Source: Candidatus Melainabacteria bacterium
GTDB taxonomy: Bacteria > Cyanobacteriota > Vampirovibrionia > Obscuribacterales > Obscuribacteraceae
NCBI GenBank assembly: GCA_003963305.1
Contig: RXJR01000006.1
Span: forward strand, 118,818-182,817
Reading direction: 5' to 3'
DNA: 64,000 nucleotides
Shown here: piece by piece, positions 34,151-43,590 of the stretch
Position numbering within the stretch: position 1 is the first letter of the stretch
Layout of the letters: every line of letters starts with the position of its first letter
Made by a program: the position numbers and the translations under genes
The notes under the pieces: model-generated
The model's input: only the letters and a program-made list of their open reading frames with translations
What the model was told of the DNA's origin: nothing
The model's database searches: none

Positions 34151-35302
34151 CTATCGTGCAGCCTTCTGCAATTCTGGTTCTACATCACCAACCAGCGGAT
34201 GTCCGTCCGATCCGCTGAGCGGTTTGCGAAGCTTACCGTCGGTTGCAGGATATCCGATGAACCCAGCCTGACCCGACTTGCGATTTGGTGGCAAACCGAG
34301 GTTCTGCAGAGTCTCTTCGACCGAATTGTAGGTTACACCAATCTTGAGAATTTCACGAGCCTCATCGCCGGTTGCAACTTTACGACCCAATTCCTTAGCG
34401 ATTCTTATTTGCTTCTCGATCATCTGAACAGTGGTGAGACGCTTGCCTTTTTCAGTGTCCCAGAGATTCTCTTCGATACCGGCACGAGTGTGTTGTCCTA
34501 ACGCAATCATGATCGCCGCGAGAGGATGAGACAGGCGATGAACGCTCTGATACGTGAAAACAGAACCGTGCGGAGTGCGACGAACAAGCTCCATCCAGTC
34601 GAATGGATTTGCGCCGCATGAGCCACCACCACCCATACTGAAGAAACCGTTGACTGGACCCATGTAAAGTCCACGTCTGATCAAACGCTCGACAATTTCA
34701 AGACTGTGAATGTGCCCAAGAGCAAAGTATGGCTGGATGCCATGCTTATGCAGGCGCTTCAAATGCTCAATATAAAAGTCGGGGGTGGCGTCCACAACCA
34801 TGTTGGAAAACGCCCATAACATCTCTTCTGTTGCGACGTGAGTGCCGGCCCAGTCTTCCATCGTCGTCAGAGAAGTAATATCCCACTGGCAAGAACCGAT
34901 TGCCACCGTTATTTGATCCGGCTTCGGATCTAACTCTGCCAACATATGACGAGTGTCATAACCTTGCCACTGCGCCTTGCTGTGATCGTCGGGAGGAGAA
35001 AATGAAATCGATCCACCAACTTGCAGAATCATTTTCGGAACGGCTTCGCGCAAACGTCCGATGAATTCGCCATACTCTTTGAAGTTTTTAGATACCTTGC
35101 CGGTCTTTGGGTCGCGCACGTGAATGTGCAATATTGTGGCGCCGGCGTTATAGCAATCCACAGCTTTCTGAACTTGTTGATCCCAGGTTACTGCGATGTC
35201 TTCAGGATAATCTGAAGGTAGCCAGACCGGTCCGTATGGGGCGGCAGTAATAATTAGCGGCGTCTGGTTCTCTGGAAGCAGCGAATCGTCTGTGAAATAC
35301 AT
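34151..35302 (-). CDS. 3-keto-5-aminohexanoate cleavage enzyme-like (BKACE/DUF849)
   Basis: 383 residues; ATG 35302 with AAGGAGACG just upstream. BKACE enzymes are zinc-dependent TIM-barrel proteins that condense a beta-keto acid with acetyl-CoA to give acetoacetate and a CoA ester. Family motifs seen: PLIITAAPYGP at the start, GATILHIHVRD with the zinc-binding His pair (about residues 60-62), QVGGSISFSP, FALGHIHSLE, and GxxVATGDEAREIL near the end. It is about 80 residues longer than typical members, mainly in the middle and C-terminal tail. The substrate specificity cannot be read from sequence by eye. The CMD-domain gene lies upstream on the same strand, 141 bases away, and may belong to the same catabolic function. 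Confidence 0.85.
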   Translation of the reverse strand: MYFTDDSLLPENQTPLIITAAPYGPVWLPSDYPEDIAVTWDQQVQKAVDCYNAGATILHIHVRDPKTGKVSKNFKEYGEFIGRLREAVPKMILQVGGSISFSPPDDHSKAQWQGYDTRHMLAELDPKPDQITVAIGSCQWDITSLTTMEDWAGTHVATEEMLWAFSNMVVDATPDFYIEHLKRLHKHGIQPYFALGHIHSLEIVERLIRRGLYMGPVNGFFSMGGGGSCGANPFDWMELVRRTPHGSVFTYQSVHRLSHPLAAIMIALGQHTRAGIEENLWDTEKGKRLTTVQMIEKQIRIAKELGRKVATGDEAREILKIGVTYNSVEETLQNLGLPPNRKSGQAGFIGYPATDGKLRKPLSGSDGHPLVGDVEPELQKAAR

Positions 35303-35443
35303 TGGTTAGCGTCTCCTTGGTTTTCGTTTCTCGTCTTAGTTGTCCATATTTGGACTTGCTGATTTGTACAAGCTGATTTGTACCAGCTGCTTGGATTATT
35401 GGAAGCCAAGTCGAAACTTAGCTCCAGTCAATAATTCTGTAAT

Positions 35444-36166
35444 CTATTTACCATCAAATTCTGCCAGCTCCTCCGCCAGAATTCGCGTGCCCATGCGGCA
35501 CGACTCCATTCCAAAAGCAACACAAACTTTCAGAACCTCCATCACTTCTTCCACGGTCGCACCAGCCTTGAGCGCGCCTTTGATGTGGCGGCGAGTGCCA
35601 GGCGCGTACATGTGCGTGATGGATGCATCAAATGCGATGCTCAGTAATTCAACCAGCTTCGGAGACATAACAGCGCCGGAATAAAGTCCGACCGCAGCGG
35701 TCATAACTTCATCGGTCCAGAGTGGATCGAGATTGAAGAAAGGATCCCAGGCTACATTCCACTGACCCAACTGCCGCATCTTGTCACAAGCCGGCGTCGA
35801 TGCCTGCTTCGGGGCAGGAGAAACAGAAGCGGCTTGAGCTTCTTCCAGTAGAATCGGGGCACCAAGACTTACAGAGTGAATCGACATGAGCGATCCCATC
35901 TTCAGAACCATTACAAGCTCTTCGCGAGTCGCACCGGCTTCCAGAGCGGCGCGAATATGTCGCCGTGTCGCACTCTCTTGCATGTTCGTGCAAGCAGCAT
36001 TCAAACCTACGCAAATCAATTCAATAATCTTGATCGGCAGAATGCCATTTTTCCAGGGATTGGAGAAGGCTTTTAAGTACTGCTCAGCCCAGACTGGATC
36101 GAATACGTGCATCTCGGTCAGCTCAGTCGAGCTTTCGCGGCACATTTCAACAGCTTTGTTGGTCAT
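35444..36166 (-). CDS. Two-domain carboxymuconolactone decarboxylase (CMD) family protein
   Basis: 240 residues from ATG 36166. Two CMD/AhpD-like repeats are visible, at residues ~20-105 and ~145-235, each with a core of the form ELLxxxxNAxxTxMxxxxTRRHIxxALxAGAT followed by EVxMVLKMG (TRRHIRAALEAGATREELVM and TRRHIKGALKAGATVEEVME). The AhpD-type CxxC redox pair is absent in the second repeat and only NAAC remains in the first, so this is closer to decarboxylase-like members than to alkylhydroperoxidases. Expected in catabolism of aromatic or keto acids, which would fit the BKACE gene downstream. It is cytoplasmic. Confidence 0.8.
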   Translation of the reverse strand: MTNKAVEMCRESSTELTEMHVFDPVWAEQYLKAFSNPWKNGILPIKIIELICVGLNAACTNMQESATRRHIRAALEAGATREELVMVLKMGSLMSIHSVSLGAPILLEEAQAASVSPAPKQASTPACDKMRQLGQWNVAWDPFFNLDPLWTDEVMTAAVGLYSGAVMSPKLVELLSIAFDASITHMYAPGTRRHIKGALKAGATVEEVMEVLKVCVAFGMESCRMGTRILAEELAEFDGK

Positions 36167-36445
36167 GGATAACACCCACTCGCTTTTGCATCCACTAGTG
36201 ATGAGTTAGAATACCCCCTTTGCATCGAATATGTATTAGTTACACACGCACAAGATATTCAGCATGGCGACTGGGTTACCGATGCCATCACATTTTTCAT
36301 GCTGTAGCTGAGCGACTACCTCAACCAAAGTGGAAAATAATGCAAATCCTGCTCATCACAGCGATGAACAGGATTAACTATGTCCACATCTATGCCCACT
36401 TTTGCCTGACCCTACATCCAAACTGCTGAGTTCAGACAATCACCA

Positions 36446-36625
36446 TCAGGCAACCTCACGTTGCTTCGAGACTGGACGACCGTACTTACGAAGCTCTAGA
36501 GGTGTGCGGCGCAGTTCTTCAATGGCGTGAATCAAAAACGCTGCCTCATCAAGCATTCCTGCGTCCAGGAGCATTTCTGCACGCTCCCGCAGCGCCTCTA
36601 TTTCAATTTCAGTGCTCGTATTCAT
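36446..36625 (-). CDS. Small helical protein, unknown
   Basis: 59 residues from ATG 36625, with GAGGAA 9 bases upstream; the frame opens at 36745 but the Arg/Phe-rich upstream part has no start signal. The product is an acidic helix-rich peptide (IEIEALRERAEMLLDAGMLD ... AAFLIHAIEELRRTPLELRKY) resembling a single TPR-like helical hairpin. No family recognised. Confidence 0.5.
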   Translation of the reverse strand: MNTSTEIEIEALRERAEMLLDAGMLDEAAFLIHAIEELRRTPLELRKYGRPVSKQREVA

Positions 36626-36786
36626 TGTAGATTCCTCAGCTTTCCATCTGCCTTGTCGAAATTGTGGGCAGCGAAGTTCCCGAGTGATAAACAATCTGCA
36701 ACCAGGAAAGCGAAGAGGAAACCGAAGAGAAACGGGAAAGCGCATATTGCACTCTCCCGCCTATTCTCTTATTTAGTGACGCTCGA

Positions 36787-37302
36787 TTAGACCTTAGCAG
36801 CTTGCTTTGCAGGAACTGCGCAGAAATCAGCGCGCAACTTCTCTTCTTGCTCGTGAGTCAAGCTAGATTTGATAAGCTCGCCCTTTTCCATGTCTTTGAA
36901 TGCTTCAGCGACTTTGTCTTCTGTGACTTTGCCGGTCAACAAGAACAGTGCTGATTTGCCTTCTGTAACCTGCGTGCGCACTTTTTTGATGAACTCGTCA
37001 TCAATGCCATAGTCAGCAAAATGACCAGACAGACCGCCAATTAAGGAACCGACAGCGGCTCCAACGAGCGGCATGAAGAAAAGGAAACCGAACAGCATTC
37101 CCCAGAACGCTCCGTCGAGAGCGCCCAGAGCTGTCGTCGGTACAAGCTGGCGAGTCGTCGGCTTCTTGTGACCAGGTGCCCAGGTTACTGTGGCAGCATC
37201 GACCACTTCAACCAACAATTCTTTCTGTAATTCCAGAAGTTTAGCTAGAGCTTTGTCGGCACCATCAACGGTGTCATACTTCCATACTGTTAGTGTTGTC
37301 AT
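36787..37302 (-). CDS. DUF1269 family protein
   Basis: 171 residues from ATG 37302 (AAGGTGA upstream; a GTG three codons earlier is in frame). The family pattern is clear: an N-terminal ferredoxin-like half (LTVWKYDTVDGADKALAKL), then a glycine-rich hydrophobic hairpin (ALDGAFWGMLFGFLFFMPLV, GAAVGSLIGGLSGHFADYGI) that may associate with the membrane, then DEFIKKVRTQVTEGKSALFLL. DUF1269 proteins are common in soil and environmental bacteria and often stress-related; the molecular function is unknown. It stands alone on the minus strand. Confidence 0.88.
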   Translation of the reverse strand: MTTLTVWKYDTVDGADKALAKLLELQKELLVEVVDAATVTWAPGHKKPTTRQLVPTTALGALDGAFWGMLFGFLFFMPLVGAAVGSLIGGLSGHFADYGIDDEFIKKVRTQVTEGKSALFLLTGKVTEDKVAEAFKDMEKGELIKSSLTHEQEEKLRADFCAVPAKQAAKV

Positions 37303-37632
37303 TTTATTCACCTTGCCATGAAAACTTCAGAGGTTTAAGCCAACCTCTTCACTTTGAATGTATCGGGCAGATCATTGTTTGCCCGCGCAAAGCATATAAC
37401 AACCAGACACTAAGTACATTAGATGTGGGGGTTCAGCAAAACGAAGTTAGAAAGCGCCAACACTTGACCACTCGAATGCAATCCAGGACGATAATATTCT
37501 CGCGAACTTCTGAGAATCCGCAATCAAAGCATCAGAGCGGCAGCATAACCAGGACTAGCCGCACCTGTAGCGCCAGTAGCGCAAGAACGCGCCTTAGCCT
37601 ACGCGACCCAAACCTTACCTGAGGATCCAGCA
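37303..37632. other. 330-base divergent gap; no gene or clear signal
   Basis: This lies between the DUF1269 start (minus) and the ST7-like gene (plus), so it must contain promoters for both. I find no box pair close to consensus on either strand, and no credible ORF: the 109-codon frame at 37293-37622 is Ser/Thr/Arg-rich and has no ribosome-binding site. Confidence 0.5.
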
Positions 37633-38661
37633 ATGAGTAAAAAGAATGCGAGACCACCACGCCTTGATGCTCGCGCCAACGAAAGAATCAGCTGGAAATT
37701 GACAAGGTACTTCAAAGAGAAAGGCGTTCAAACACCCGCGGAAGCTAATTCGATGTTGGACCAACGCCTCTCGTTCGAGGATGTGGAGGACCTGATTAAA
37801 CCTGAAACTGCGCTCGAGAAAGCTCAAGATCTCGTCTGGCGAGCCTTCGAGGAGCCTTCTAAACGCAAGAGAATAAGCATGGCGAAGGACGCCTTAAAGC
37901 TCAGTCCTGACTGCGCTGACGCCTATGTTCTGCTCGCTGAGGACGCGGCAGAGGATCACACTGAAGTGGAAACACTCCTTCGCAAAGGAATCGAGGCAGG
38001 ACGGCGCGCCCTCGGTGATTCGACAGTACAAAATCTCGAAGTGGATTTTTGGAAAGATTTAGAGACGCGCCCATTCATGCGAGCGGTGGACGGCTTGGCA
38101 AGGCATCTTCAGGACTATTCCAGAACGGAGCAAGCCACCGAACTTTGGCTGGAACTACTTCGGCTGAACCCCGAAGATAATCTTGATGTGCGCATCCGGC
38201 TCGTGCCTGCTTTGGTAGAAATCGAGAGATTCGATGAAGCGTCCAAATTAATCGATCAATATAAGTGGGAATTAGAACCAGCGCTGCTTTTCTCAAAGGC
38301 GCTGATGCTTTTCAAACAGAAAGGTGATAGCGACGAATCTCGCAACGCGCTTTACCATGCGATGCAAACCAACAGGTTTGTGATTCCGAAACTGCTGAAC
38401 CTTGACGCGGATCTTCCCGACATCGGTGAGGACGAGGAAGGGACAGAAGAAATTGAAGAAGCGGCGGCTACAGAGTATCTCACGCATAACTTCACGGATT
38501 GGCTGGATACCGAAGGCGCCATGAATTGGTTGGTAACAATTTTGGAGCGAAGCGTTGAGCAGGAAAAGAAAAAAATGAAACTGGAGACTACGTTTCCTGG
38601 GCTTCGCCAGGTTGACACGGCTCCAGGTATTCTAGAGTTATTGAGCCACATACGCGATTGA
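37633..38661 (+). CDS. ST7-like TPR protein
   Basis: 342 residues, ATG 37633 with GAGGA upstream. The core pattern (AKDALKLSPDCADAYVLLAE, then LLRKGIEAGRRALG, FWKDLETRPFMRAVDGLARH, LELLRLNPEDNLDVR, and ALYHAMQTNRFVIPKLL) is that of a widespread bacterial TPR family that annotation systems link to the eukaryotic ST7 protein. The family has no known activity. It has no signal peptide; an acidic stretch near 270 precedes the last helices. Not obviously co-transcribed with the next gene (119-base gap). Confidence 0.8.
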   Translation: MSKKNARPPRLDARANERISWKLTRYFKEKGVQTPAEANSMLDQRLSFEDVEDLIKPETALEKAQDLVWRAFEEPSKRKRISMAKDALKLSPDCADAYVLLAEDAAEDHTEVETLLRKGIEAGRRALGDSTVQNLEVDFWKDLETRPFMRAVDGLARHLQDYSRTEQATELWLELLRLNPEDNLDVRIRLVPALVEIERFDEASKLIDQYKWELEPALLFSKALMLFKQKGDSDESRNALYHAMQTNRFVIPKLLNLDADLPDIGEDEEGTEEIEEAAATEYLTHNFTDWLDTEGAMNWLVTILERSVEQEKKKMKLETTFPGLRQVDTAPGILELLSHIRD

Positions 38662-38780
38662 GATCGGGATTTCTAATTCCTTTGCAATCACTTGATTTCT
38701 AAATAGAGTATTACGGTATCTTCAATCCTGCCTGGCGATCAATAAACTGGGCCGTATGACGCTACTGGAGGCGTGTACCA

Positions 38781-41408
38781 GTGATAATCATTGAGACAGA
38801 AGAAGACATCCGTCGAGCAAAGCTTTTCAATGAATCTGTCAATGCCAGGTGGAATTCCGTTCTCGATGGACGCCCTCCAACTCCGGCACTTCTCTACTTC
38901 AAAACACGAGAGCCCGGTATATTCGAATATGTCGAAATCGGCTGGTCAAAAGAGTCGGCAAAAACCGAAGAAAGAGCCTCTTCCGAGTTGCAAAAGCTGA
39001 CAGCCGAAGACGGTCTTCACGACGGCGTCAGCATTGGCGAAGGTTACTGGATAGGCGTAGCACACGATGAAATGGAAAAGTTCTACGAGACCCGAGGCGA
39101 AGCTGCCAGAATTCATCCAATCGATTTCGAGAGAGCAGTAAAGCTCCTGAAAGACCATATAAGCCACATCGAAAAGAATATCGATACTAAGTTTCCCCCG
39201 ATTGCGGATCTGTATTTTTCGCTTGCACTGATCTACGCAGAACACGATAAGTTCGAAGAGCATGACACCGCGGTTGAATATGGTCTGAGACTTTTGTTCG
39301 AGAATCTGGAAACCAGATCCAGATATTTCGGATACCAATTCGCCAAAGAAACCAAACGGCTTGCACAAACTTATCTCAATCGCGATGAATTGACGCCCGC
39401 ATTGGGAGTATATGCGCGGCTAAAGCAAGCCAGAGCGATGGTGCCCGAAGAAGTATCAAAAATCATGTTCGAAGATTGGAATCTTCTGGCAGAGTTCTAT
39501 GAGCGACACAAGAGAATTGATGATGCGGCTGCGTGCTATCGCTCAATTGGCGAACAAATAGACTGGAAAGATGGACCTCACTCGGAACAGCAGGAGAATG
39601 TCCGACTCGCCGCGTCCAAGCTCATTGAACTAGGATTCGATGCAGACGCAGAGAAACTGTACGAAAAGTTTTTGCAATTTGTTCTATCCAAGAACTCAAT
39701 CAGAAAAAACTGCAAATTCTGTATCATCGGCGGACTCATATGCGGTCACTGGTTCGAGCCTTATATCAAGCTTTTACAAAAACAAAGTCGCTCCGAATAT
39801 GCTTCAGAATTGATCAGAGAATTTGGACTGGACGAACGAGACTTTCGCCCCGCCCGAATCGAAGATCTGTTCGGCTACGTCGATCTAGATGGTAACTGGA
39901 TAATTCCTCAACGCTTCGCAAAGGCAGGAAGTTTCATCGACGGAAAAGCCGAGGTCGTCCTAAGTGAAGACGAAACCAGGTATGCGCGTTGCCGATGTAT
40001 CGACAAGACCGGCAAAGTCATCGGCTTTTCCAGTCAAGGACGCCTCGACAATCTCATGCCGGACGGTTACAGACAGAACAGACCAATGAGCGAAGGTCGT
40101 ATCGTGGTATACAAAGTCTCCGATAAAAGCAAAACCTATCCTATAAGCAGTCGTCCTGAACTGTGCGGTTATGCAGATATTGATGGGAATTTAGTAATTG
40201 AAGCCAAGTTTACCGAAGCGAAACCATTCTATAGAGGCGTCGCAATTGTCGCTGTAGGCGGTTATATCGGTCTGGCGGGTTGTGTGATAGGACTTCAGGA
40301 TGGCAAGTATGGACTCATTGACCGCACAGGCAAAATATTGATCGAACCCAAATATCGCGCGCTCCACCGATTCAACCAGGAATTCGATGATGGCTTGATG
40401 ACTTATCAAACCGAGGATGGTGGCGGCGTCATCACTACTCAGGGAGAAGTCCGGAGCTACCTTCCGGGCTGCAACGATTTGTTCTACTGCTCAGAGGGAC
40501 TGGCAGAGGTTGAGTGGAAAAACGACAAATTGCCCGGCTCACCTCTGAAATATGGTTTCGTGGATAGCGCCGGAAGAATCGCCATCGAGCCGCAGTTCGA
40601 CTATGCAGGTTATTTCGTTTGCGACATGGCTCCAGTGAGAATCGGTCGATTGTATGGCTACATCAATCGAACCGGTAGCGTAGTCGTTGACACCATGTAC
40701 GATGATGCAAAACAATTCAAAAACAGACTTGGTATCGTCTGCAAAAATGGACGATGGGGCTGCATTGATGAAAATGGAAAGTACATCGTGGAGCCACGCT
40801 ATGACGGACTGGACTGGAGCAAAGACAACTTACTTTTAGCAAAACAGGGAGAGAAAGTAGGTTTAATCGATTGTTCAGGCAAAGTACTCTGCTCACCGCA
40901 GTTTGATGAAATCGGACAGTTCTTGGGCGAATATGCGATTGTCGCGAACCAGGGATTGAAGGGGATAATCGATAGGTCGGGGGCTGTAACAATCAAACCA
41001 CGATTCCACGACCTCGACGTTTTTGCGGAAAACCTTGCGCGAGCAGCGGTGAAAAATGATAACGGACAGATGTTGTGGGGATATATTAATCCACAAGGAG
41101 AATTTGTCATTCCACCAACCTTCACCGAAGCCAAATCATTTTCTGACGGACTGGCTGCCGTGAGATCGACAGACTGCGGCAAATTTGGATTCATCAGCCC
41201 CGAGGGAAAACTGGCAATTGACCATCGGTTCGACGATGCTTATTCCTTCCGTTGCGGACGCTCAACTATTGCGGTTGCCACCGAAGGCGGTGACAAACTT
41301 TTCGGAATTATTGATACGACCGGCAAGTACACCTTACCGCCCGAATACGAAGAAGTCGGCACAGGATATTCCGAAGGTCTGTGTTTTGCAGGTAGAAAGA
41401 GAACTTAG
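38781..41408 (+). CDS. WG-repeat protein with helical N-terminal domain
   Basis: 875 residues from GTG 38781, with GGAGG 11 bases upstream. The first ~350 residues are helical and TPR-like (RKRIDDAAACYRSIG, FDADAEKLYEKFL). From residue ~360 to the end I count eleven WG (KWG) repeats of ~45 residues, each with a core like KYGFVDSAGRIAIEPQFDYA; examples start near 40555, 40645, 40735, 40855 and 41080. WG repeats form beta-structured arrays seen in bacterial surface or polymorphic-toxin-related proteins and in eukaryotes; their function is poorly known. It has no signal peptide. The small CxxC-like segment KNCKFCIIGGLICG near residue 315 is unusual. The alkyltransferase-like gene follows after 10 bases. 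Confidence 0.85.
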   Translation: MIIIETEEDIRRAKLFNESVNARWNSVLDGRPPTPALLYFKTREPGIFEYVEIGWSKESAKTEERASSELQKLTAEDGLHDGVSIGEGYWIGVAHDEMEKFYETRGEAARIHPIDFERAVKLLKDHISHIEKNIDTKFPPIADLYFSLALIYAEHDKFEEHDTAVEYGLRLLFENLETRSRYFGYQFAKETKRLAQTYLNRDELTPALGVYARLKQARAMVPEEVSKIMFEDWNLLAEFYERHKRIDDAAACYRSIGEQIDWKDGPHSEQQENVRLAASKLIELGFDADAEKLYEKFLQFVLSKNSIRKNCKFCIIGGLICGHWFEPYIKLLQKQSRSEYASELIREFGLDERDFRPARIEDLFGYVDLDGNWIIPQRFAKAGSFIDGKAEVVLSEDETRYARCRCIDKTGKVIGFSSQGRLDNLMPDGYRQNRPMSEGRIVVYKVSDKSKTYPISSRPELCGYADIDGNLVIEAKFTEAKPFYRGVAIVAVGGYIGLAGCVIGLQDGKYGLIDRTGKILIEPKYRALHRFNQEFDDGLMTYQTEDGGGVITTQGEVRSYLPGCNDLFYCSEGLAEVEWKNDKLPGSPLKYGFVDSAGRIAIEPQFDYAGYFVCDMAPVRIGRLYGYINRTGSVVVDTMYDDAKQFKNRLGIVCKNGRWGCIDENGKYIVEPRYDGLDWSKDNLLLAKQGEKVGLIDCSGKVLCSPQFDEIGQFLGEYAIVANQGLKGIIDRSGAVTIKPRFHDLDVFAENLARAAVKNDNGQMLWGYINPQGEFVIPPTFTEAKSFSDGLAAVRSTDCGKFGFISPEGKLAIDHRFDDAYSFRCGRSTIAVATEGGDKLFGIIDTTGKYTLPPEYEEVGTGYSEGLCFAGRKRT

Positions 41409-41418
41409 GCACAGGCTG

Positions 41419-41793
41419 ATGTCACACGTCTACGAAGAGATCTACAAAATCGTAAGAACAATACCGAGGGGCAAAGTCTTGACCTATGGGGTCATCTCGC
41501 ACATGATCGGCGGCAGAATGAGCGCGCAAGGAGTGGGATGGGCACTAAAAGCGCTGGGCAACAAGAAACGTTCCAATCCATCGAGCAAAAAGAAACCGGA
41601 CAAATCAGAATTCGATTTTGAATCAGTTCCCTGGCAAAGGGTGGTGAATGCGAAAGGTGGCATGAGCACACTTAAACTCGCCGATGTTCCACCAGGACTT
41701 CAGCAACATCTTCTCGAAGCTGAGGGAATAATCTTCGATGAAGAAGGAAACCTTGATCTTTCCAAATACCTGTGGATCGAAGGAACGCGCTGA
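41419..41793 (+). CDS. Alkyltransferase-like (ATL) DNA-binding protein, MGMT family
   Basis: 124 residues from ATG 41419; the frame opens earlier at 41185, inside the WG-repeat gene, but the family domain begins here. It has the MGMT helix-turn-helix region (IPRGKVLTYGVISHMIGG, AQGVGWALKAL) and the active-site loop, but PCHR is replaced by PWQRVVNAKG (Trp72, Gln73). Loss of the Cys marks ATL proteins, which bind O6-alkylguanine and flag it for nucleotide excision repair instead of repairing it. Most ATLs read PWHR, so Gln here is a further change. A Ser/Lys-rich insertion (residues ~48-66) lies before the loop. Its stop overlaps the next start (TGATG). Confidence 0.82.
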   Translation: MSHVYEEIYKIVRTIPRGKVLTYGVISHMIGGRMSAQGVGWALKALGNKKRSNPSSKKKPDKSEFDFESVPWQRVVNAKGGMSTLKLADVPPGLQQHLLEAEGIIFDEEGNLDLSKYLWIEGTR

Positions 41794-43544
41794 TGATCGG
41801 TTCAATTATCTGGTTCCTGCTTCGCATCGTAATGGGCATCCTCTTTTACGCCACCCCGGTGATTGGGTTCTGGCTCGCATCATCGCTAGCAGCATATCTC
41901 GGTGCCGCACCATGGATTGCCTGGACTGTCGGCGCGCTGCTATTTCCAATAATTCCTGGCATTCTGGAATTTCACGCCTGGGTATGGCGCGACCCAAATA
42001 AGAAAACATGGTTTACGCCGCTGGACCGGCTCAGCCTGAAGACCTTCGCAATTGGACTGACATTCATAATCGCCCTGCTCTACTTTTATCCGCAGACTGC
42101 GTTCGTGGCTATAGCTACGCGCGGTGATTGGATGCTGGATGGAATGAAAGACAAGCGCGCGGAAACAGCCAGGCAGTATTTATATGCAGCAGCTAACGGG
42201 TTGGAATGGCTATACAAATACAGTAAGAAAAATCCGTACAAAGACTACATTGATGCCCAGGCACGCAAGCGAACAGAGAAAGCAGAGCAACAAGTAGCAA
42301 GTCAGGAAGCGGCAGCAAAGAACAAAATCGCTCAACGCCCGACCAATAGTAGTGACAATGGAGATGGAAACCGAGTAAGCAATCAGAATGACAATAGCGA
42401 TCAAACCAATCAAAATCAAAATGAAAATGAAAATGAAAACTCCGGCATCGAGAGCACCGAGACCTCGTCCGCAAGCGAAAACGAAATAGCGACCAGCTCG
42501 GACGGCGAAAACAGCAACTCCGCTAATAATACTGATGATGATAATGATGATGGGAACCAAGCAAGCGCCGATCAAGCAAATAATGACCAGACCGATAGAA
42601 AGCAGACAAAAAAAGTACAGAAAAAAGAAATCCCGGATGTCGCATCTCTGAAACTTTCAAAAAAAAGATGGCCGTGGAAGCAAACAACTCTGCATCCCGT
42701 GGTTGCAAAAATGCCTCGTTCAGCCGAAACAAGCATTAGCGCAGTTGCACATTACATCGCTGCTCGCGAAAAGGATCCGGTTTTACGAATTAAAGCATTG
42801 CATGATTGGGTTGCCGATCGAATCGCATACGACACCGTAGCTTTCTACTCTAACAACATTCCGGATCAGAGTGCCGAACGCACTTTCAAAAGTCGCCGAA
42901 GCGTATGTGCTGGCTATGCAAATCTTCTCGCAGCCCTCGGAGCAGCAATCAACGAAACGATTATCGTAGTCACGGGAGACGCGCGAGACCGAAAGTTGGG
43001 AGACAGACTAACTGGAATGGGTCACGCATGGAATGCCGCCAAAATCAGCGGTCAATGGTACTTAATTGACGCAACCTGGGATTCGGGGTACTGCAGCCGC
43101 GAAAAAGGCTTCACAAAGGCATACAGGACAGAATATCTGCTGCCACCACCAGCAGTGATGATTGAAGATCACTTCCCTGAAGACAAGACCTGGCAACTCC
43201 TTGCACATCCACTTAGCCAGGGAGATTTTCTACGCCAGCCCATGTTGAGCCCGGCGTTTCAATCTGTTGATCTAACACTTATTACACCAACATGTGCCAA
43301 GAATGAAATGGGATCAAAGGCAATCGCAGTAGTCAAAAATCCAGATCAGGTATGGCTCATGACTGATCTGGAACAAAACGGAAAACGACTTGATACTCCG
43401 AGAACTGCATCCAATAACAAGATTGTTCAATTAGAGCAAGATCTGCCAGACAAAGGGACGTACCGAATGAACATCTTCATGAACCAGAACAATCAATATG
43501 GACGCTACGAATATGTCGGCTCGCTAGACTTTGTGAATCGATAA
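41793..43544 (+). CDS. Membrane-anchored transglutaminase-like protease
   Basis: 583 residues from ATG 41793 in the TGATG overlap with the ATL gene; a GTG at 41772 is in frame. N-terminal membrane helices at ~8-35, ~42-60 and ~85-105, then a long Asn/Asp/Glu/Ser-rich linker (about 180-290, with NQNENENENS-like repeats), then a transglutaminase core with the full triad: Cys372 in RRSVCAGYA, His411 in GHAWN, Asp426 in LIDATWD. The C-terminal ~120 residues look like an Ig-like beta domain. Bacterial members are usually proteases or amidases rather than true transglutaminases. The catalytic part is presumably outside the cytoplasm. Confidence 0.85.
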   Translation: MIGSIIWFLLRIVMGILFYATPVIGFWLASSLAAYLGAAPWIAWTVGALLFPIIPGILEFHAWVWRDPNKKTWFTPLDRLSLKTFAIGLTFIIALLYFYPQTAFVAIATRGDWMLDGMKDKRAETARQYLYAAANGLEWLYKYSKKNPYKDYIDAQARKRTEKAEQQVASQEAAAKNKIAQRPTNSSDNGDGNRVSNQNDNSDQTNQNQNENENENSGIESTETSSASENEIATSSDGENSNSANNTDDDNDDGNQASADQANNDQTDRKQTKKVQKKEIPDVASLKLSKKRWPWKQTTLHPVVAKMPRSAETSISAVAHYIAAREKDPVLRIKALHDWVADRIAYDTVAFYSNNIPDQSAERTFKSRRSVCAGYANLLAALGAAINETIIVVTGDARDRKLGDRLTGMGHAWNAAKISGQWYLIDATWDSGYCSREKGFTKAYRTEYLLPPPAVMIEDHFPEDKTWQLLAHPLSQGDFLRQPMLSPAFQSVDLTLITPTCAKNEMGSKAIAVVKNPDQVWLMTDLEQNGKRLDTPRTASNNKIVQLEQDLPDKGTYRMNIFMNQNNQYGRYEYVGSLDFVNR

Positions 43545-43590
43545 CACAGGGCTAAATAGACCTGACTACTAGCACTGAACCTTAATCGAA

